This document shows, one piece after another, positions 46,674 through 60,100 of a stretch of DNA of 64,000 bases. Below the pieces are notes generated by a model. It had not been told where the DNA came from. It ran no database searches and saw nothing but the letters and a program-made list of their open reading frames with translations. This stretch comes from Luidia sarsii (Eukaryota > Echinodermata > Asteroidea > Paxillosida > Luidiidae): the NCBI GenBank assembly GCA_949987565.1, contig OX465113.1, forward strand, positions 3,719,460-3,783,459, read 5' to 3'. Every line of letters starts with the position of its first letter. Within the stretch, counting starts at the first letter, position 1. A program made the position numbers and the translations under genes.

Positions 46674-47139
46674 TTTAATAATGGTACTAGAATTTAAGGT
46701 ATAACGGCATTCAGTGGAATTAGATCTTGAGAGTCAAGAGATTAGAGGCCCCGATGTCTGTAGATCCCAGCAGGGCGTTTCTTCAAGTCGTCGGGCAAAG
46801 CATCTCCTCGCACATGATGCCCGAGTCGGCCGGTGCTGGTGATCTCGAGCGTATAGACCTAGATGCACAGCCAGCAGTATCTCGGTGTTAAGTTTCATAT
46901 AGGTCTGCATGCATTCTAGCCTAACATTACTACCGATGCTTAGACTAATTTGGGAGATTGCTTCGCAGTCACGAGTACCGGGACCAACACAAAGAAAGAA
47001 AAAGCAATAAGGGATGTATCATCTCCCACCCCAATGTCTCATCAATGGATAGCCATGGCATGCAGGAATGCAAAGACTCTAGATTATTCCCCTTGAGGAT
47101 TTTTTTTTTTTTATTCATTCATATTTTTTGGGGTTCGCC

Positions 47140-47310
47140 TTCACGGGACGGGGGCTGGCTGACGCTCAGGAGGCGCGTGACGTCACTCACGTGAGCCCCC
47201 GCGCCGCCTCGCGCGCTCTGGCGTCATCGGTCGGCACGCGCGACGCTGTGACGTCACCGGGTATAGCCAGGTTGCCCGTGACGTCTGCCGATATGCCGAA
47301 GGGTGGTGAG
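47140..47310. promoter_or_regulatory. CpG-rich patch with CRE and E-box cluster
   Basis: Two perfect CRE palindromes TGACGTCA (47178-47185, 47249-47256), one TGACGTCT (47279-47286) and CACGTG (47188-47193) occur within about 110 bases of CpG-rich DNA. This looks like a promoter or enhancer. No transcript can be assigned. Confidence 0.45.
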
Positions 47311-47639
47311 ATTTGATTTTTTTTTTATTGTGTACATTTTTAAAAATATATTTATGCACGATCATCACCACTTGGGAGGAATTATTTTGAATACACAACC
47401 TATGATAACATGTTGAATTATTCCGCCGTTCAGTGTTTGTGTATATGTGATTTCTGCTGACGAAACAGAAACCCATGACCAATGACATTGTATGTAATCG
47501 CGAACCGGGTTTTCAGTTCATTATCTGAGAACGTCTTTCCTCGAAATTCCGGCCTTCATATTTTTGGATCATTCAACTTGCCCAAAGCCTCAAAGTTGAG
47601 GAGTGGAATAACGAGCATGGACAAAGCTTTCCACTGCTT

Positions 47640-47870
47640 TATTTACTAATAAGCCATCTGTGCAGGCTGTTCGCCCGTTTCCTTCCATCCCATCGATCTT
47701 CCTCCTTTGATCGCCTCTGCTTTGACCCCTATACCCCGCCGCTGCTTGACTTTCCCTTTGATCTTCCCTTCCTTGTCCGTCGCCCGTACCCCTGTCTCTG
47801 CCATTGTCATTATGTTGCCTCATTGAGACAGGTTCAGCTATGATCGAAACGTCAGGCGTTTAAATTTTTT
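47640..47870 (+). mobile_element. Penelope-like 3' region and tail
   Basis: A CT-rich stretch (CCCTTTGATCTTCCCTTCCT, CTGTCTCTGCCATTGTCAT) leads to TTGAGACAGGTTCAGCTATG and ATCGAAACGTCAGGCG. The layout copies 3880-4110, where the same tail follows an endonuclease domain. Confidence 0.65.
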
Positions 47871-48448
47871 TCGATCTTTATTTATCAGATGTGTTTAGGT
47901 TCTGGCTGGCGCCCCCACCCCGGCAAAGACTAGGGCTATATATTTTGAGAAGGCAACATCTTAGGGCCCCGGATTGTGTTGGATGGATTTCCGCGTAAAC
48001 CATCTGGCTATTAGGCCTATCGTATTAAAAATACAAAGCTAAAACATCCAAGGACTCTTCGCTCATCTTTCCCGGAAATCCGGTTTGTTGATTTTGAAAC
48101 TTGCCCGATCGCCAGACGGCAATAAATCAGATGTGAACGGATTTGCCGGTATAATTAATAAAAATTCACCGAAAACAACCAGCAAAACTCGTTCGCAAGG
48201 ACACATGGACAGCCCATCTGGGCGATCGTAGCCAATGCCAGCTATTAGTATACAGACGGTAATTTCTTCTTAAAGATAATAAATAATATATCGGTATAGA
48301 AACTTTCCTGCGCGATAGCACTCTGATATTCGGTAAATGGAACTCTGGTATTGGCCAAACCTGTCCAAGAAAGGCACGAATCAGGCCTCTTTTTTGGCAC
48401 CCAATAAGATTTTGTTTTGTTTTCGGACCATGTAGTTTGTCAAAAATG

Positions 48449-48472
48449 GAAAAAAAAAAAAAAAAAAAAAAA
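48449..48472 (+). repeat. Poly(A) tract
   Basis: A run of more than 20 A residues. It might mark a retroposed 3' end, but no body is recognised upstream. Confidence 0.6.
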
Positions 48473-49175
48473 TGGTGTTGGTACTGGCATGCAAGAAAAT
48501 TGAAAACCTTGCGCCTGCTGAATGTAATAATTATGCATGTACCAGTATATTCATGGTTCAGATCGACTAGCTATATTTTGGTTTTTTTTCAAGCGAAGCT
48601 GTCATGGCTCGCTACGGTCTCAACCCATTATTCCATCACCCTTATACTGTATCATCCCCCCAAAATCCCCACTCACCCCTACCCGGTATACCCAACTTCG
48701 GTTCACTCCGGGGTGAGTGAATGTGTTTAGGGAGAAATGGAATAACTGTGTGGTTGTGGAGTAGTTTCCAATATGCCTACTTTATGATAATGAATGGTAA
48801 GTTATCATCAAAATGTATACATGACTGTGCACCATGCATGATTTGAAAGTACATGTGTATAATGTAAATGTACATGTACATGTACTGAACTTCGAATATA
48901 CATGGAGATACATAGTATATACATGTACAGTCCGGAATACAAGTCATGTACAATATCAATGGGCTAGAAAATTGTTCACATCAAAAATTATTAACATTTT
49001 TATTGTCTTTCCCTATATGGAGTTTAAACTGTAATTTGAGGTTGTAGAGATGAATTTTGTTTTGTTCCATAAAAAGAAGAAGCACTGATTTTTTTGTTAG
49101 TTTCCATCTGGATAAAAACTTTAGGTATAACATCGGACAGACGAACAAACTGACGGACAAATTTCAGAAAATGTT

Positions 49176-49215
49176 GAGGGTCTGACAGCGATTCGATCCT
49201 AGCAGGACATTACAC
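49176..49215 (-). mobile_element. Penelope-like tail, diverged
   Basis: GGGTCTGACAGCGATTCGAT then CCTAGCAGGACAT. Confidence 0.55.
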
Positions 49216-51227
49216 CGGTACCCAAAGACAGAACATCTAAATTCTTGTGCTAAATCTCTAAAACCTAAGGTAAAATAATTATGACCAATAGGCCTACGGT
49301 ACTTATTATATAGGCCCAGGGTATAGGACGGACCTGTACCTGCCCAGTGTTGGTCAAGGTCCGATCCAAAGTTGGGCCGAATTTCAGGCAGAAACTGTAA
49401 ACTGTATTATATTATGGTGTGTAATCCCTTGTGTAATACCACACCAAGCATATATTTATATCATGGCCCAAAGCCGCGTGGCTATGATAGGATCAGGAAC
49501 TTCGCCGCGGTTCTAGCAAGGGGCTCCCCCTTCTCTTTTTAAGGGGAAACGATTTGCTCTTCAGTGTGGTCAAATTCAATAAAGGCCGACGAAAATGGAC
49601 GTGGAATGCAGCCAGCTTTCATCAATACAGATAAAGCGAAACTCAAACAGTACACTTTATATACCGGTACTGGGTGTATTTATTTCTTATTTCCTCAATT
49701 CCTCAGTTCCTCAATCCCCAAACTAGTCCGTGGGAAATTGTTTGTTTTTCACTCGTGAATAATGACCCTGTGCCTGGTGTAGCTTTGTCGTAATCGATAG
49801 AACTAGGCAATGACGTACATATGTGTCCAATCTTCTACATGGATCGCAACAATGGCATTGTATGTATCGCTCAGAAGAAAAGGTATGCACGTTTGACTCG
49901 CATGCCATTGTGACTTTCAATGACAGCCATTGCGTATATATCCTTGATAACAGAGATCCGGGTCTGGATCCAGGATCAGGTCGCTGGTTTCCTGCGCAAG
50001 ATTTACTGCTCGCATGATCGAAAGGCGCGAACCAGTCGTGGAAGATCGCTAATCAAGATCCGGATTCAGTTCGTGTGTAACACGTGGGTTTTGGGCGGTT
50101 CTAACCGGTATCGGACATTGGTTTGCCTTTTAGTTTTACTCTACGAAGATTTTCTCCCCTATTTTGCTTTTACGTGTAGACTGTAGTATACGGTTAGATC
50201 ATGGAGGAATAATTCCTCCATGGTTAGATGAACACAGGGGTGATGAGATTCTCAATTCACACGCTCAAGCGAAACAGAAACAACCGAACCCGGTCTCGGC
50301 CGTGACAGCCCAAACCCAACCCTATCAAAAATAATATTCAGGTTCATGCAAATTGCAAAATTATTAGCCTACAGGCCTACAAAGAGTGGTATAGACAAAT
50401 CGCATTGTCCATGACATAAATGTGAACTTTCCCATCCGTTTGAAATAGAGGGTGGTTTCCCCTTTGTCAGAAGTCTACAATATCAAATCGGTCAATGACA
50501 AAGTCCCAGGCGAGCCTCCTGCATGCATGGATCTCAAGGAAATCATGTGATTTTAATGAAACCGGAAGAGGAAAAAAAGAGCCGGACGTTCGCCTGGGAA
50601 GGCCACTCCAGTTGCTGGATGGACCGACATGGACGCGGGTCTCACCACTGAAGCCGGTACACATGTACATGTATATAGTTCTATATGATAATATGCCTGT
50701 TTTGTTTCTTGTCACACCCCCAGAAGAGATGAAATAAGGTCAACTTTTGTGGCAAGACCGTTTCTGTTTGTCGCCGTCATAATTATTATATTAATAGCTA
50801 ACACGTGTTTCTCAACCAAGAGAGGGAAGGTCTTGCCACCTTGCAATGATCTCAGGCACTGTTTGCCATGTTTACACAGCCTAAATATGAGGAGTGGGTG
50901 GTTGTTATTTTTCGGGGAAACTTGGTGTGCGGCCAACGGGGTTCTGCACAATAGCGGATGTGTGCATGTGTCGTGATCGTTACAGGGGTATCCATCCGTG
51001 AGGAAATATGTCGGACGGATGCCATTGTATAATCGCAGCAGATTTCAGTTTGTGGGCAGACTGAACGGTATAACTGCACCACTATTAAAACTGCACACGG
51101 CCTTCGTCTGCATGGTTTACACAGCAATTTAAGTTGAGTTTATGTACATAAAATATTGTGAATTGCTTATACTGGCTGAAGTGACCAAAATGCCAATCTC
51201 ATAAGTCAGTATTAACTATTATGAAGA

Positions 51228-51320
51228 GGGTCTGATGTTTCGACCCTTGCAGAAACTTTCTCAAATGCCTTTGAGCAAGGTCCTATATACTTTGGTCGAA
51301 TTGTTATTAGGCCCTCTGAA
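51228..51320. mobile_element. Inverted pair of Penelope-like tails
   Basis: Minus copy GGGTCTGATGTTTCGACCCT then TGCAGAAACTTTCTC is followed at once by a plus copy CCTTTGAGCAAGGTCC and TTTGGTCGAATTG. The arrangement is like 41199-41400. Confidence 0.6.
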
Positions 51321-51395
51321 TATAGGATATTTCCAAACAGTTGACTAAAAAAGATGGCTGTATCGTGCGGCAACATCAGCAACGTCAGCAACAAT

Positions 51396-51407
51396 AGCAA
51401 AGGCGGC

Positions 51408-51462
<55 letters not shown>

Positions 51463-51500
51463 CAACAATGATGACGACGACGACGACGACAACAACAAAC
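51396..51500 (+). repeat. CAA and GAC trinucleotide tract
   Basis: More than 20 AAC units followed by GACGAC units, not coding. Confidence 0.88.
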
Positions 51501-54500
51501 AAACTGCATCATCGTATAGACTTGACCCGAGTCCGTGAGAACATGGATGGTGAGAATGTGCTCTTCAGTTTTGGTTAGCATTCAATAATTAATGGGCAGG
51601 ATCAAAGAGTGGGGGCCTTGATTTAGGTGCTGTGGTCCGACTGTGAGCAGCCGTTGTATAGGGACTTTCCCGGCTCCGACTCGGAGATGGATCGAACGGG
51701 TCACGCGTGAATTACTCTTACCCTTATAAGTCCAAAGGGGGCCAGATGTCACATCTCGTGTTGGCAGACGATCAAGAATGCCAGGAACTTCAGGAAACAG
51801 TCGAGCAGTCAATGCTCGGTGGATTTTTGCGTTTGCCGTGATGAGCATTTGTTTCCTTGTTGTAGTGTTCCATTGAATTCCAGGTCTTTATCATTCTCAA
51901 ATAAACTATTGCATGCATCAGGCGATTAGGTTTGGGTAGTTTCAGGTCATTCGATTGTGAGCAAGCAGTTTGTACCATATTTGTATCCTACTTTACCTTG
52001 TACATTAATTGAGTTTCTTAATTCGTTGTTTTACTTATAATTTGCTATTTGCGTGTGCATGAATAAAATCATGTATATACTGTACACATAATGTACATGT
52101 ATACAGATTACAGTGTACAGTCAGTTTTGTCTAGTTACTTGTGCTTTATTACCATATAGCGGCTCTCACGCACATTACATCGCATCCTGTTTAGTGCACA
52201 CCCAGCCACCTTGGAATTTTAGCTTGAGGGGCGACTGACTCAAGCAGCAACGGTTGGTAAGGCCATTCTTTGCTCTATGGTTTCTGCTCAAGGCAGAGTA
52301 TTGCTCCGCTGCTTGGGAAGGCCTACGCCTACCGACGGAGGTTGTCACAATACGGCCCGACCTTCGTCCCTCCACCAACCCCCGGCGTCCTTGCACAGGG
52401 AGCCCCGTGCCCGTGTTCCGGCCGATATGGGCTGATGAGTGCCTGTTGGTATTCCCAAATCCCCTTGGGCGTTTTGACTCCCAAATGTGCCCTGCACCCC
52501 CTAACCCCCCCCCCTTCCGCCTTTCCGGAAAAGGGAAATGACCTGATGTCACATGTAAGGCAGCATGAAACAAAAAGGCATGGAAAATCTCATAAAAATG
52601 ACGAACTGCATTGGATCGAAGGTTTGAAAGTGTGCGAGAAAATGTATATTTCATAAAACAGTACATCTAATTTGAGAGGTTCTGGCGTTTAGATCCTCAC
52701 CTGACCAACGCACAAGTGGAAAGCTGACTGTGATTTTTTTTTAACAGAAACTTGTCAAATTAAGGAAGAACTTGTCTAGCAAGAATTGAACATGACAGTT
52801 TTCAGATTGCTACATGGTGTCAGAACTTATAGACGTGAATTGATTGAACAACTTTTTCCAAATTAATAGGCCTATACTTGTGCGTAATTGGTGATGTGCT
52901 CTCTGAGATGTGTCCGGCTTGATGGAATTGAAATACTGAGCCCTGCAAAATATTTCAAGATTTACAATGTATAAGTCAATGGGCAGTATACAACATTGTA
53001 TCACCTTCGCGAAGTATCCATAGAGTATAGGCCTATATATCCTGATACAGAAATTTCATTCTAACAGTCTATAATCAAATACCAAACGCCCAGAAGCAGA
53101 ATTACTGATAAAGGTTTTCACTTGATGGATTTGTGTTGGTGATATGATATCGGGATCCGGGGCGTTCTAAACATTGTTTTCACTTTGAAGTTTGATGCTT
53201 ATTATCGTCATATAGGCACCTAAAATACCTGAAATGTTGATAAGTCGTCGTTTCATAAGTCTAGATCAACTCATTGGTTTCAGAAGTCGCCACTCTGGGC
53301 TATTCTTTACCCAAATCGTATATTTACCAATATATAAACATATTAAGCTATTGGGTGAAAGACACCCTTTAAAACATCGCCGTCTTTGTTCATTGGAATA
53401 GAACATTTTTGGCGGGAGTTTGCGGTATTTGTGGTTAGGGTAAAGCGATCCTCTTTCAGACGCAAATCGTGATGGGGCTGTGAGAAACTGGCAGGTTTTT
53501 TGGCGAGTTGCTACCACAACTATGTGCGGCACGCCGCCTTGTACTTTCGTTGGGGACTCGGTGTACAAGGGGTGCACTGAGGTGACGCCACAATGAGGCC
53601 CGCCTCGTGAGCTCTCACCACGCAATTCGTGACTAAAGTTAGCGTTCAATATTATCAATAGCACGCGTGCAGAACAGGTTTTCCAGGAAGTCGTAGCATA
53701 TACTTTCCTTTTATTGTGAACCAGAAATGAATCTTGTTTTGTTTTCGTGTATACCGTTGGTGCAATTATAGAAATTTCAGAGATTCATCGTGCCTGATGT
53801 TTCCATCCTATATTCATGAAGGCGCCTATGACTATGAGAAAGGCCCCGCTTATATATACAGTAATGTAAAATCAAAGCATCTGTCCCTCTAAACGGCTCT
53901 AATCGCTCTATATAAACCTTTTTTGTGATTTACACCAAGCCAGGTCATTCAAGACAACGAGTGTAGTTTCCAACATTTTTATTGTATTATAATAGGTCTA
54001 TTATATATTTTAATGTGTCCATTATTTTTAGTTTGAACTCGATGTGCTATAATTATTAAGTAGGCCTATACAGTTTCCACGTTGTGCTAAACAATAATTA
54101 TTTATAAATAGGCCTACATGATTGTGTACGTCAAAAGCCTATATAGAGGGTTAACAAAGCTCGCTTTCTGTTTGCAATAATTTTAACAGCAGAGGCCAAC
54201 TAGCTCTGCGCCGGCCTGAAATATAATAATGGTCTCTTTTATTGTCAATTTACCGTATACCGTGAAAACAAACCGATTAGCTGTCTTTCCTCATGGTTCG
54301 TATCTTGATGCTTGGAGAAGTGCTATATATAGACGAGCGGTGATTGGATTGAATAAGACAAAATACTGAAAGACAAACGAACCATTGATAACAAAGTGAA
54401 ATAAAGACCAAACACTGCCGGTGTTTGTTAATACGATTGTTGTATAACCCCAACCTATATCTCAAGTTATAGGACACGTGCATCTGCATTCATGTTAGGC

Positions 54501-56912
54501 TTATACGTAATTTCCTCAATATTCTGTCTTTATAGGCCTCCTGTCAAATGCTGCAATGCATAAACACTGTTTTTTGTGGGCTACCTGCAGTCAATTCAAC
54601 CGTATCGTATACAGTATCGTAATCATATAACTCATAAGTTATCATTCACCAAATATTTGCCTTTGGTCAGTATAGGGAGTGCTTGCAAACAAAATCATGC
54701 GGATTAAAAGATGATTCGGTGTCATCTGTCAATAGTGATTGTCTACTGTATTGTACATTATAGAAGTGTCGATCGTATACTATCAGTTTACTATATCTCA
54801 GTTAAGCGGCCATTGTATTATTTCATTGTTTGCCATCAAGGCTTCTCTCTCAGTTCCAAAAATGAGACGTAACACAAGCCAAGACTCTTCTGGTCTACTG
54901 ATGTATAGTGTATAGACGCTTATAGGAACCAGGCGACTTTGGCAGAGCAGATTCCGCCGAAAGTTTCTTCATTGTTATAAATGTAGGCCTATACAGAAAT
55001 AAAATGAATCAATCAACTTATATACCAGCCCCATCCTCTATGGCAGAAATGACCTTGCTAGGATTGGAACATCAGATGGCTTACCTTCTATTCTTTGAGA
55101 TTACCTTTTTGTGGCAATTTAAGTCAGTAAGCAGTTCGCAACATTCCGCTCAACATGCGCTCAATAAGCAGAACAAATAATAGGCCTATAATTTATTATA
55201 GTATACACCTTTATAAATCGCAACTATATGGCAGAAATTAAGATTGAAAGTATCAAACCATTATTGTATCCGTGTGTCTTTTATCATTCTGTGCACACTT
55301 GCACGGGAAGCGGTAGTTTGGAAATGAATCTTTCTGCAGACTACAGTTTCCTTTGAGCAGCAGCCGAGTGATAACCGAAGTATCATACGACACCCAAATC
55401 ATGTGCCCCTCGCGGATGCGCACCACTTCCGCGTTGCGCTTGTGTTTGACTGGTAGAGATGGCGTTAACTAGCACGGTTTGCGTATCATACAGGCCCCAA
55501 CAGGGTGCGGGTAAAAAGTTAACTCTATCCCGAAACGAAGGATTATAAGGGAAACATCCTTAGAAGACAGACGAAACCCCGTTGAATGAATTGATAAATA
55601 CGTTATACGCCTATTTATTAAGTGGGATAAAGTAGGCCCTGTATACTGTATATATAGGCCTAGTAGTATATAACTGCATGGAGGCCTAATGGTACAAAGT
55701 ACATGTAACTATTCTATTATGCCTAGGCCTAGTACCGGTACTCAAAATTAATATTCGGATGTACAATATACGTGTAGCCCTACTGGAATCGGTATGAAAA
55801 TGCCACCAGTTTGTGTTCTTAAATTACTTAGGTGGACACGCGGCGATTCGAATGTTTGAATATAGCAGGACATTTCTCGAGGACAGAACTGAATGCTACA
55901 CACTGCCCCTTTCACGTTAAGTTGATGATTAGGCCTATTCCTTTTTTCTTTCTTTCTTTAGATTTGTAGGCCTCGGTCGTTCTTGTCAGGAAGCAGTGTA
56001 CTACATTGTTGCAATAGGCATACTCCAAGTCAATCTTTTTAGCCCCAAAGCTAACAACACGCATGATAATTATCAAAGTATCAATGTTGTCAAAACATTT
56101 AATCTGACAATAGGCCTACTTTAAATTTCCCCAAGTCTATCCCAGATTATTAAGAAAAAGTACACCGCTTTAGGGGACATTTTTACACGGCATGTACAGT
56201 AGTACACTGTATATGCCTACATGTGCGTGTACATTATTAACCTGCCCTAACCTGATGACTGAGTGGTTCGTGAACTAATTAGAGTCTTATGAAAAGGTAT
56301 TATGTATATATATATATATATATATAATATACATGTAGGGGCCTTTTTATAATCGATTTTTTTCCCCTGAAATTGAGGCAAAACTGGTATTCTCGGAAAG
56401 GGGACTTTGGCACTCGGCCTTGGCGTTTTATAAATAATTATCTACTTGAAATAACAGTTTTAAGATGCAACACGGGCGCCACAATAATTGCATTATTACA
56501 ATAATAATTACATCATTCATGCAATTATATCTGGAAAATACAAGTCCCCAAAAATAAGGATGAGAAACCTGGATCACCGTAGGATCATGGTAGGATCATG
56601 CTTTAAAACAAATACGCGATATTATGCGTATGGTAACGTGGGCATGTGCAGTGTATACACCATGTACTGTGCATTAGTCACGTACATGTATACTGTTCAT
56701 GTACTACATGTACATGTACATGTACATGTACATGCACATGTGCTGTAGAGTACATGTACAGTGTGTACATTATTTCAGTACCGCACAGTACTGCGCGCTA
56801 GTTTTTCCCGTTGTAATATGCGGAGTGGTTCCCCCTCAATTCTTGGCAGAGTCCCAACACGCTGGCCCAGAGTCAACGTACGATGTGCGGTGCGCGGCAA
56901 ATAAGCAATGCG

Positions 56913-56920
56913 TGACGTCA
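56913..56920. promoter_or_regulatory. CRE-like site upstream of LDL-receptor-like gene
   Basis: A perfect TGACGTCA palindrome lies 192 bases before the ATG at 57112, in CpG-containing sequence. It suggests a CREB/ATF-responsive promoter. No TATA box is obvious and the transcription start is not determined. Confidence 0.4.
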
Positions 56921-57111
56921 TCAAAAAATTGTGGGCAGTTACTGTGAGGCCTATGGTTCGTGTACGTGTACGTATAATATGTGCGGCCGGTGTGGCTTCA
57001 GAATCACACACGAAGAACTACGAGAAGCACGCTCTTCATTTTCTCTGCTCACAGAAGGTGGAAATACTTCGATTTTTGACAGCGCTAATTTGACCGGTTT
57101 CATCCCCAGCC

Positions 57112-57184
57112 ATGGGAATTACGCTGAGGAAGTTATCTTTACTGTTGCTTGTGTTACTAGGACTGTTTTTTGCCGGTGTTAAAG
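57112..57184 (+). CDS. LDL-receptor-like exon 1: signal peptide
   Basis: It encodes MGITLRK, a Leu/Val-rich core ([15 protein letters not shown]) and VK, with one base of a Gly codon. The donor is GTAAGA at 57185. Cleavage is probably near the Ala-Gly-Val-Lys region. Confidence 0.87.
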
Positions 57185-60100
57185 GTAAGAATTGCCGATG
57201 CCGGCGCGTCTGTGTTTCGCTTTGTAATACTGGGTCTTTTTTTTCCTCGGAGGACGTTGGCCGGTCGATCGTCGGCGTGCTCGTCTCGTGTTGCCGCGCC
57301 AAACGGGATTAGTAACCGTATGGCGTGGACAGTTTTTTGCGTCCAAATTCGACTCGATTTTTCCCTGTTGATTCGAGGTGCGAAGACAGAGATCTTGCAG
57401 GAGTAGTGATCACTTTTTGCTTGGTGGCAACATTTCTCGAACGTCTGGTTGTTTGTTTCTGTCTACCGATGTTTTCTGTTTGGTTGGCAACTTGCCCGTT
57501 GCTGGCCGGCACTATTTCTGACGCAGACGGATTGAAAAAGCGAAGGGACAGAATGTTTCTCACAAACATCACCTCGTTAAATTGTTCACATTTCACCGAT
57601 TACTCGCTTGTGCCTGGCCGGGACACGTTCTAATTTTCTGACTCGCCCTTTTTCTTACACAGGTCAATGCGGACCGGACCGATTGAAATGTGCGAACGGA
57701 AGATGCATCCCGCAGATTTGGGGTTGTGACCAAGAAGACGACTGCGGGGACGGTTCCGATGAACTCGAGTGTCGTAAGTGTTACACACCTTTCTCATTGT
57801 TTTTGGTGGGTTGATGTACTCATGTAGGAATTGTCGATTGCTTGGGGCGTAGTCCAAAAAAGTAAACAATCCGAGAAAAGAAAATAATGCACTCCGACCC
57901 ACATCACGTAGGCGGTTAGGCTAATGTGTAAATTATTGTACAACTTGCTTTTTGCCGATTGATGGGTTTAATATTCTCACAGGCATTCTCGTTGTAATGT
58001 GCAAATCTACCCTTTTTTTTACGTGAATAGTGTGTTTTTGTTTCGGTGGGTTGGGTGGTTTGTTGTTTTTTCTCACATACTTTCTAACGCCTACACCGTT
58101 CGTAGTAAAAAAAAACGCCGGGTGTGTTGTGATGTCAATGTTATGATTTTTGCCCCTCAACTACGCCGTCTGATTGGTCGGCTCGGCGTATGCCCCTTTT
58201 TGTGAATCAGTGGTTCGATGCGCTCATGAATTATTCACAACGTGACGCTCGCTGATTGGCCAGGAATACATCGACTGAGGTGGTACGGCCAAATGGAATG
58301 TTGACCCTATGGGCTTGGCTCATGCATATGCAAGACTCTTACGTCAATGCCAGTATTAGTAATGGCAGTCGGCCAGCAGTTTTTATCCTCTCTGTTCTGT
58401 TCCTATCATGTTATACATGTATTATTCGCTGAGTGCTTTTGGAAAAAAAGGGAGTTACACAATCAAAATTTTTGTTCCCAATCAATATTAGTATTTATAT
58501 TTAAAAGAAATATAGAATTTATTTATTTATTTTTGAAGATAGAAATCCCATGCATTCTCAATCTCATGCATAGATTTGAATTTGTTTTTTCTTTTTTCCC
58601 CAAAGTTACCTTAGTTTTGGTGTCAATTAGAGACTATAAACGTCATCATTTTACCATGACTGTCCCAGTTACAGACTGTTTTTACCCAAATTTGGTAGTC
58701 AATTGTGACCCTGTTTGCCCCATGATCAACCCTGTTATGATGAGTAAGGGTGGGTAGAGGAAATGGCCCCTTAAGCCGACTCTGCTATGGACTGTCTGGA
58801 AAAACTAAGTCATCGTCCCTGCTACCCCGTGACCTTCCCCGGATACCTCACAATTTAGTTCTCTTCCTCAAGATAAACTGTGGGGATAATGCTTTGGGGA
58901 TAACGCTCCCCACAGTTGGTTTAATTTGCTGGCTTTACAGCTAGTCATTATTAACGGTTAAACCGACTGCTGACTTTGGGATGATTTAAACAATTTCCTC
59001 TTTTTCACTGGCTCCAAATGTTTCAACAATTGCTAGCTTTTTGGTGTGCAAAACGTTTCTACCCATTTCGTGTTTCATGCCATTCACTGTGCAAATCTAC
59101 CGTATCAACCCTAAATATTTGCCAAGTTTCAGATTTCTTATCAAAGTAGCTTGAGTGTAAGAGATCTGATAAGAACAAGCCTCTTAGTCTTAATTAATCT
59201 ACTGTAAGTAGCAGCTTTTTAAACCCCAAAACAAATAGACATTACGTTTGGGGAAATCTTTTCAGTGAGGGAAAAGACAAATTTAGGTTTCCAAACATGG
59301 AAACACAAGTTGTGCGAAAGAATAAATTAACTAAGTCAGTGAACACATACGACTGAGTTAAAAAACGAACAGGTTTTTTTTACATGACATAGAAATGACT
59401 TAAGGTGATACACAAAAATGTTGCAAACTGCTAACTGACTAAAATTACCAAAATGTAAATCTAAAATTTAGTGGGCCTGACGTTTCGATCCTAGCAGGAC
59501 CTTTCTCAAAGGCAGAGTGACAAGGACAAAACAGATACATGTACACGGAGGAAGGGGGGAGAGAGTGAGAAAGAAATGAGATAGAAATGAGGTTGAAAAT
59601 CATAGGCGAGCTTATTTGAAAGCCGCACTGGCAACATATTTATCTTGAGAGTGGTGGATGTTTTGAGGACAATTTCCTTCCCCCCTCAAAAAAAAAAAAG
59701 CAAGCAAGGAGTTGGTATTTTGCTGGGAATGCATGACCTGTGAACTCTGCACCTACTTGCACAGTCAGTGTGAACCTCTGTGACTTGCTAATATTGATAG
59801 TGCCAGCATAAGGGTGGTACCACTATTCACACAACGGCCACACACACCCAGTTGAGCTACCAGGAATTATGGGTGTGAGGCTGTGTGCACTCACACAGAG
59901 AGAGCAGTGTTTGCCCTCATTACTTACAGCGGAGTCACTCAACCAACCTTCCAACCAATCTTTTGTGGGGGGGAACAGTTCCCAACCACCCACCAACCAA
60001 TGCAGCCTCTTGTGCAAATTTCCTGTTGCTGGGGGGAGGGGAGGGAGTTCAAAGAGGTGGTGGCCTTGTTGGTTCTAAGCCCCTTTGGTGAAGTGGCAGG

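Larger units (their letters stand above)
47871..57111. other. Long intergenic stretch before the LDL-receptor-like gene
   Basis: Apart from the listed tails and simple repeats I see no supported gene. The minus strand 52175-52666 has a 163-codon open frame in CpG-containing DNA without a recognised domain. Decayed tails are at 52674-52706 (-), 55041-55147 (+) and 55845-55880 (-). TACATG-rich runs lie at 48850-48945 and 56695-56765, and a short TA run near 56307. Confidence 0.45.

Noticed and set aside
57325..57633. 102-codon frame in intron 1 of the LDL-receptor-like gene
   Set aside because: No class A, EGF or other module and no splice logic; it lies between a good donor and acceptor.
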